Part shown: positions 61,316-64,000 of the stretch, piece after piece | Numbering within the stretch: the stretch's first letter is position 1 | How the letters are laid out: every line of letters starts with the position of its first letter | Source of the DNA: Gluconobacter sp. P1C6_b | GTDB taxonomy: Bacteria > Pseudomonadota > Alphaproteobacteria > Acetobacterales > Acetobacteraceae | Direction of reading: 5' to 3' | Length of the DNA stretch: 64,000 bases | NCBI RefSeq assembly: GCF_018811945.1 | Contig: NZ_JACRVU010000002.1 | Span: forward strand, 1 to 64,000 | Program-made: the position numbers and the translations under genes | Notes under the pieces: generated by a model | The model's input: the letters and a program-made list of their open reading frames with translations, nothing else | Databases searched by the model: none | Told to the model about the DNA's origin: nothing

Positions 61316-62290
61316 TCAAGTTTTTGTCATGGCAGGTATGCCAGAAAGATATCGTTCCGCTTCCAGCGCCGCCATGCAGCCCGTTCCGGCTGCCGTCACG
61401 GCCTGCCGGAAAATCCGGTCCTGAATGTCACCGGCTGCGAACACGCCTTTGACGGACGTGCCCGTGCCGTCGCTTTCCGTCAGGACATATCCGTCGCTGT
61501 CACAAGCCACTTCATGCCGGAACGGACCGGCATTGGGCGTATGACCGATGGCCACGAACACACCGTCCACGTCCAGCTTGGAGAGAACGCCCGTCTGCGT
61601 GTCCTTCAGAGCCACGCCGCAGACGACTTCCGGCTCACCCGTGCCCAGGATTTCCTCGACGGCCTGGTTCCAGTGAACTTCGACCTTCGGGTTGGAAAAC
61701 AGGCGCTCCTGCAGGATGCGCTCGGCCCGCAGACTGTCGCGGCGATGGATCAGATGCACCTTGTCCGCGTGATGCGTCAGATACAGCGCTTCCTCGACCG
61801 CCGTATTGCCGCCGCCAATCACAGCGACCGTCTTGCCACGATAGAAGAAGCCGTCACAGGTCGCACAGGCCGAAACGCCACCGCGCTGAAGACGCTTTTC
61901 CGATTCGAGACCGAGCCATTTGGCCTGGGCCCCGGTGGCGATCACAACCGTGCGGGCCCGGAACTCGTCTCCCGAGTCTCCGACCAGCCGGAAATATCCG
62001 TCCGGCCCCGGACCATTCTTCAGATCGGCCTGTACGATCAGGTCATAAATCAGCTGCGTCCCGACGTGCTCGGCCTGCGCGCGCATCTGCTCCATCAGCC
62101 AGGGACCCTGCACAGGAGTCGCAAAGCCGGGATAGTTTTCAACATCCGTCGTGATGGTGAGCTGACCGCCGGGCTGCATCCCGGTGACGAGAATCGGCTT
62201 GAGGCTCGCGCGGGCCGCGTAGATCGCAGCGGTGTAGCCAGCGGGGCCGGCGCCAACGACCAGCAGATCCGTATGATGGATTTCAGGCAT
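61316..62290 (-). CDS. trxB: Thioredoxin reductase
   Basis: A 324-aa FAD flavoprotein that reduces thioredoxin with NADPH. FAD motif VVGAGPAGYTAAIYAARA (about residues 11-28), redox CATC in GVSACATCDGFF (about 140-143), NADPH motif VIGGGNTAVEEALYL and the C-terminal FAAGDIQDRIFRQAV are all seen. Length is normal. Divergent from the Lrp-family gene, a common pairing in alphaproteobacteria. Confidence 0.97.
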   Translation of the reverse strand: MPEIHHTDLLVVGAGPAGYTAAIYAARASLKPILVTGMQPGGQLTITTDVENYPGFATPVQGPWLMEQMRAQAEHVGTQLIYDLIVQADLKNGPGPDGYFRLVGDSGDEFRARTVVIATGAQAKWLGLESEKRLQRGGVSACATCDGFFYRGKTVAVIGGGNTAVEEALYLTHHADKVHLIHRRDSLRAERILQERLFSNPKVEVHWNQAVEEILGTGEPEVVCGVALKDTQTGVLSKLDVDGVFVAIGHTPNAGPFRHEVACDSDGYVLTESDGTGTSVKGVFAAGDIQDRIFRQAVTAAGTGCMAALEAERYLSGIPAMTKT

Positions 62291-62387
62291 GATGGGTCCT
62301 CAATGGGTATCTGGTCCCCATATAAAGACTTCCGACGCATCTGCCATCTTTGCGGATCATGTCACCTGCCATATACGTCAGAGTGAA

Positions 62388-62870
62388 ATGAACGTACCGC
62401 CACACCTCGCACCGATTGAACTGGACGCCATCGACCGGCAGATCATTGCCGAACTCCAGGCTGATGGACGCATGACCAACGTGGAACTTGCCCGTCGGAC
62501 CGGCATTTCCGCGCCGCCCTGCCTGCGACGTGTCCGGCGGCTCGAAGAACTGGGGATCATCAAGGGCTACCACGCGGAAGTGGATGCGGCCCTGTTGGGC
62601 TGGTCCCTGAATTTCTATGCCCTGATCGGCCTCGAGAGCCAGAAAGGTAGCGTGCTGGAAGCCTTTGAGGCGCAGGTCGGCGCCTGGCCCGAAACGCGGG
62701 AATGCCACATGATCCGTGGCGGTGGCGATTTCCTCGTGCGCCTTGTCGCCCGCGACGCCGCCCACCAGAACGCCCTGACGCGCCTGCTGACCGATAGCCC
62801 GCATGTCGTCCGCGTCCAGACCCTTCAGACCATCCATACAAGCCGTGATCTCGCCGGCGTGCCGATCTGA
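62388..62870 (+). CDS. Lrp/AsnC-family transcriptional regulator
   Basis: A 160-aa regulator. The HTH (about residues 10-60) reads LDAIDRQIIAELQADGRMTN then VELARRTGISAPPCLRRVRR, and a RAM ligand-binding domain follows (about 75-150). The ATG at 62388 is the family start; the 33 upstream in-frame codons overlap the trxB promoter region and are rejected. It is 98 bp from trxB and ends 11 bp before the glycosyltransferase gene. Confidence 0.93.
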   Translation: MNVPPHLAPIELDAIDRQIIAELQADGRMTNVELARRTGISAPPCLRRVRRLEELGIIKGYHAEVDAALLGWSLNFYALIGLESQKGSVLEAFEAQVGAWPETRECHMIRGGGDFLVRLVARDAAHQNALTRLLTDSPHVVRVQTLQTIHTSRDLAGVPI

Positions 62871-62881
62871 CGGCTGACCCC

Positions 62882-63988
62882 ATGACCGCCTCGCGGCTGC
62901 TGCCGCTTCCGGCCGAACTGAGCGTCATCGTCCCGTGCTACAACGAGGTCGCCAATGTAGCGCCCATGGTCGCCGCACTGGACAGCGCGCTCGAAGGCCG
63001 GAAGTGGGAAGTCATCTTCGTCGATGACAGTTCTCCGGATGGCACGGCAGCCGAGGTCTCCCGGATTGCACGTCTGGACCCGCGGGTCCGGGTACTGTGC
63101 CGGGTCGGGCGCCGCGGCCTGTCGTCCGCCGTGATTGAAGGAATCCTTTCATCGAGCGCCCCCTGGATCGCGGTCATGGACGGCGATCTGCAGCACGATG
63201 AATCCGTCCTGCGCACCATGCTGGCCGAACTGCAGGCCGGCGCGGATATCGTCGTGGCGAGTCGACATGTCGAAGGCGGAGACAGTGCCGGACTGGCAGG
63301 CCACTGGCGGCACATGCTCTCGGATGCGGGCATCAGGGCCGCCCAGGCCATCATGCCGCACCCGCTCAGTGATCCGATGAGCGGCTTTTTCGCCATGCGC
63401 CGGAGTCTCTTTGACACATTGCTGCCCCGCCTGTCCGGAACCGGCTTCAAGATCCTGCTCGATCTGGTCATGTCGGCACCCCGGAATGTGCGCATTGTCG
63501 AGGTGCCCTTCGTCTTCCGTCCACGACTGGCCGGTGAGAGCAAGCTCGATATCGTGGTCCTGATTCAGTTTGCGACCATGCTGCTCGACAAGTTGACCCG
63601 AGGCTGGCTGCCGACGCGCTTCATGGCTTTTGCGCTGGTCGGGCTGATTGGGGTGGCTGTCAATGTGGCCGTCCTGAATCTGGCAGGCGCCTGCGGTCTG
63701 AGTTTTTCCTGGGCCCAGCTGGCCGGAACCGCCGTCGCCATCCTGACGAACTTCATGCTCAACAACCGTTTCACCTATCATGACCGTCGTCTGAAAGGGG
63801 TGAAGCTCTGGCGCGGGTTGGTCATTTTCATTGCTGTCTGCTCGCTGGGTGCGATCGCCAATATCGGTATTGCCCGCATGATGCTGGACAGCGCCGGTCA
63901 TGGCCACTGGGACCGTTCCTCCGCTGCCGGAGCCGTCGTAGGCGTTGTCTGGAATTACGCGGTTTCTTCCACGCTCGTCTGGCGCTGA
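62882..63988 (+). CDS. Polyprenol-phosphate glycosyltransferase (GT2) fused to GtrA
   Basis: A 368-aa protein. The N-terminal GT2 domain (about 1-225) is of the dolichol-phosphate-mannose synthase type: LSVIVPCYNEVANV, FVDDSSPDGT and AVMDGDLQHDESVL with its acidic cluster. The C-terminal part (about 240-368) has four hydrophobic helices of the GtrA family, including LTNFMLNNRFTYHDR. Such fusions make and flip a lipid-linked sugar for modification of surface glycans; donor and acceptor are unknown. Possibly co-transcribed with the Lrp-type gene. Confidence 0.9.
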   Translation: MTASRLLPLPAELSVIVPCYNEVANVAPMVAALDSALEGRKWEVIFVDDSSPDGTAAEVSRIARLDPRVRVLCRVGRRGLSSAVIEGILSSSAPWIAVMDGDLQHDESVLRTMLAELQAGADIVVASRHVEGGDSAGLAGHWRHMLSDAGIRAAQAIMPHPLSDPMSGFFAMRRSLFDTLLPRLSGTGFKILLDLVMSAPRNVRIVEVPFVFRPRLAGESKLDIVVLIQFATMLLDKLTRGWLPTRFMAFALVGLIGVAVNVAVLNLAGACGLSFSWAQLAGTAVAILTNFMLNNRFTYHDRRLKGVKLWRGLVIFIAVCSLGAIANIGIARMMLDSAGHGHWDRSSAAGAVVGVVWNYAVSSTLVWR

Positions 63989-64000
63989 CCCCTTGAGTGA

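Overview
The window looks like chromosome from a GC-rich alphaproteobacterium. The gene set points to an acetic acid bacterium (Acetobacteraceae, Gluconobacter-like): GapR (DUF2312), a MucR/Ros regulator, a dcw cluster running into lpxC-bamD-recN-ligA, and an acid-sugar operon. The genus is an inference from gene content. The first 19 bases are the Tn5/Nextera mosaic end, so position 1 is a contig end carrying library adapter rather than genome.

Layout. 20-3622: a truncated MFS exporter, xanthine phosphoribosyltransferase, tRNA-Pro(TGG), tRNA-Arg(TCT), then corC-like/pncA/ivy on the minus strand. 3693-28730: one 25-kb, uninterrupted minus-strand division and cell-wall cluster. In transcription order it is mraZ-rsmH-ftsL-ftsI-murE-murF-mraY-murD-ftsW-murG-murC-murB-ddl-ftsQ-ftsA-ftsZ-lpxC-bamD-recN-ligA. 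Many genes overlap by 4 bp, and an MraZ-type operator (three TGGGA repeats) lies inside the candidate promoter. The cluster makes the lipid II precursors, assembles the divisome, commits lipid A synthesis, and ends in outer-membrane assembly and DNA repair/ligation genes. 29022-36567: RNase P RNA, an esterase, zwf, gapR, proB, obgE, and the rpmA/rplU ribosomal pair.

36858-46211 is an accessory stretch that begins at tRNA-Ser(CGA). It holds coding remnants and a 1319-aa UPF1-like SF1 helicase with a C-terminal phospholipase-D nuclease domain, the architecture of type II Mokosh (MkoC) antiphage proteins. It continues with a WYL regulator/VOC protein pair sharing a perfect 14-bp palindrome, a frameshifted ankyrin-repeat gene, a possible antiporter remnant, a DUF1543 gene and a luciferase-like monooxygenase.

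46501-54172 is a sugar and acid-sugar region: a FucP-type symporter, a LysR regulator, and the divergent operon ltnD-otnK-otnC-gntP-otnI. That operon is a complete predicted route from L-threonate to dihydroxyacetone phosphate. 54260-63988 holds an FUSC transporter, UdgX, MucR, SppA (apparently starting at a rare ATT codon), IHF beta, a LysR regulator, thioredoxin reductase, an Lrp-family regulator and a glycosyltransferase/GtrA fusion.

All starts, motifs and repeats were read by eye. No database search or folding program was run.
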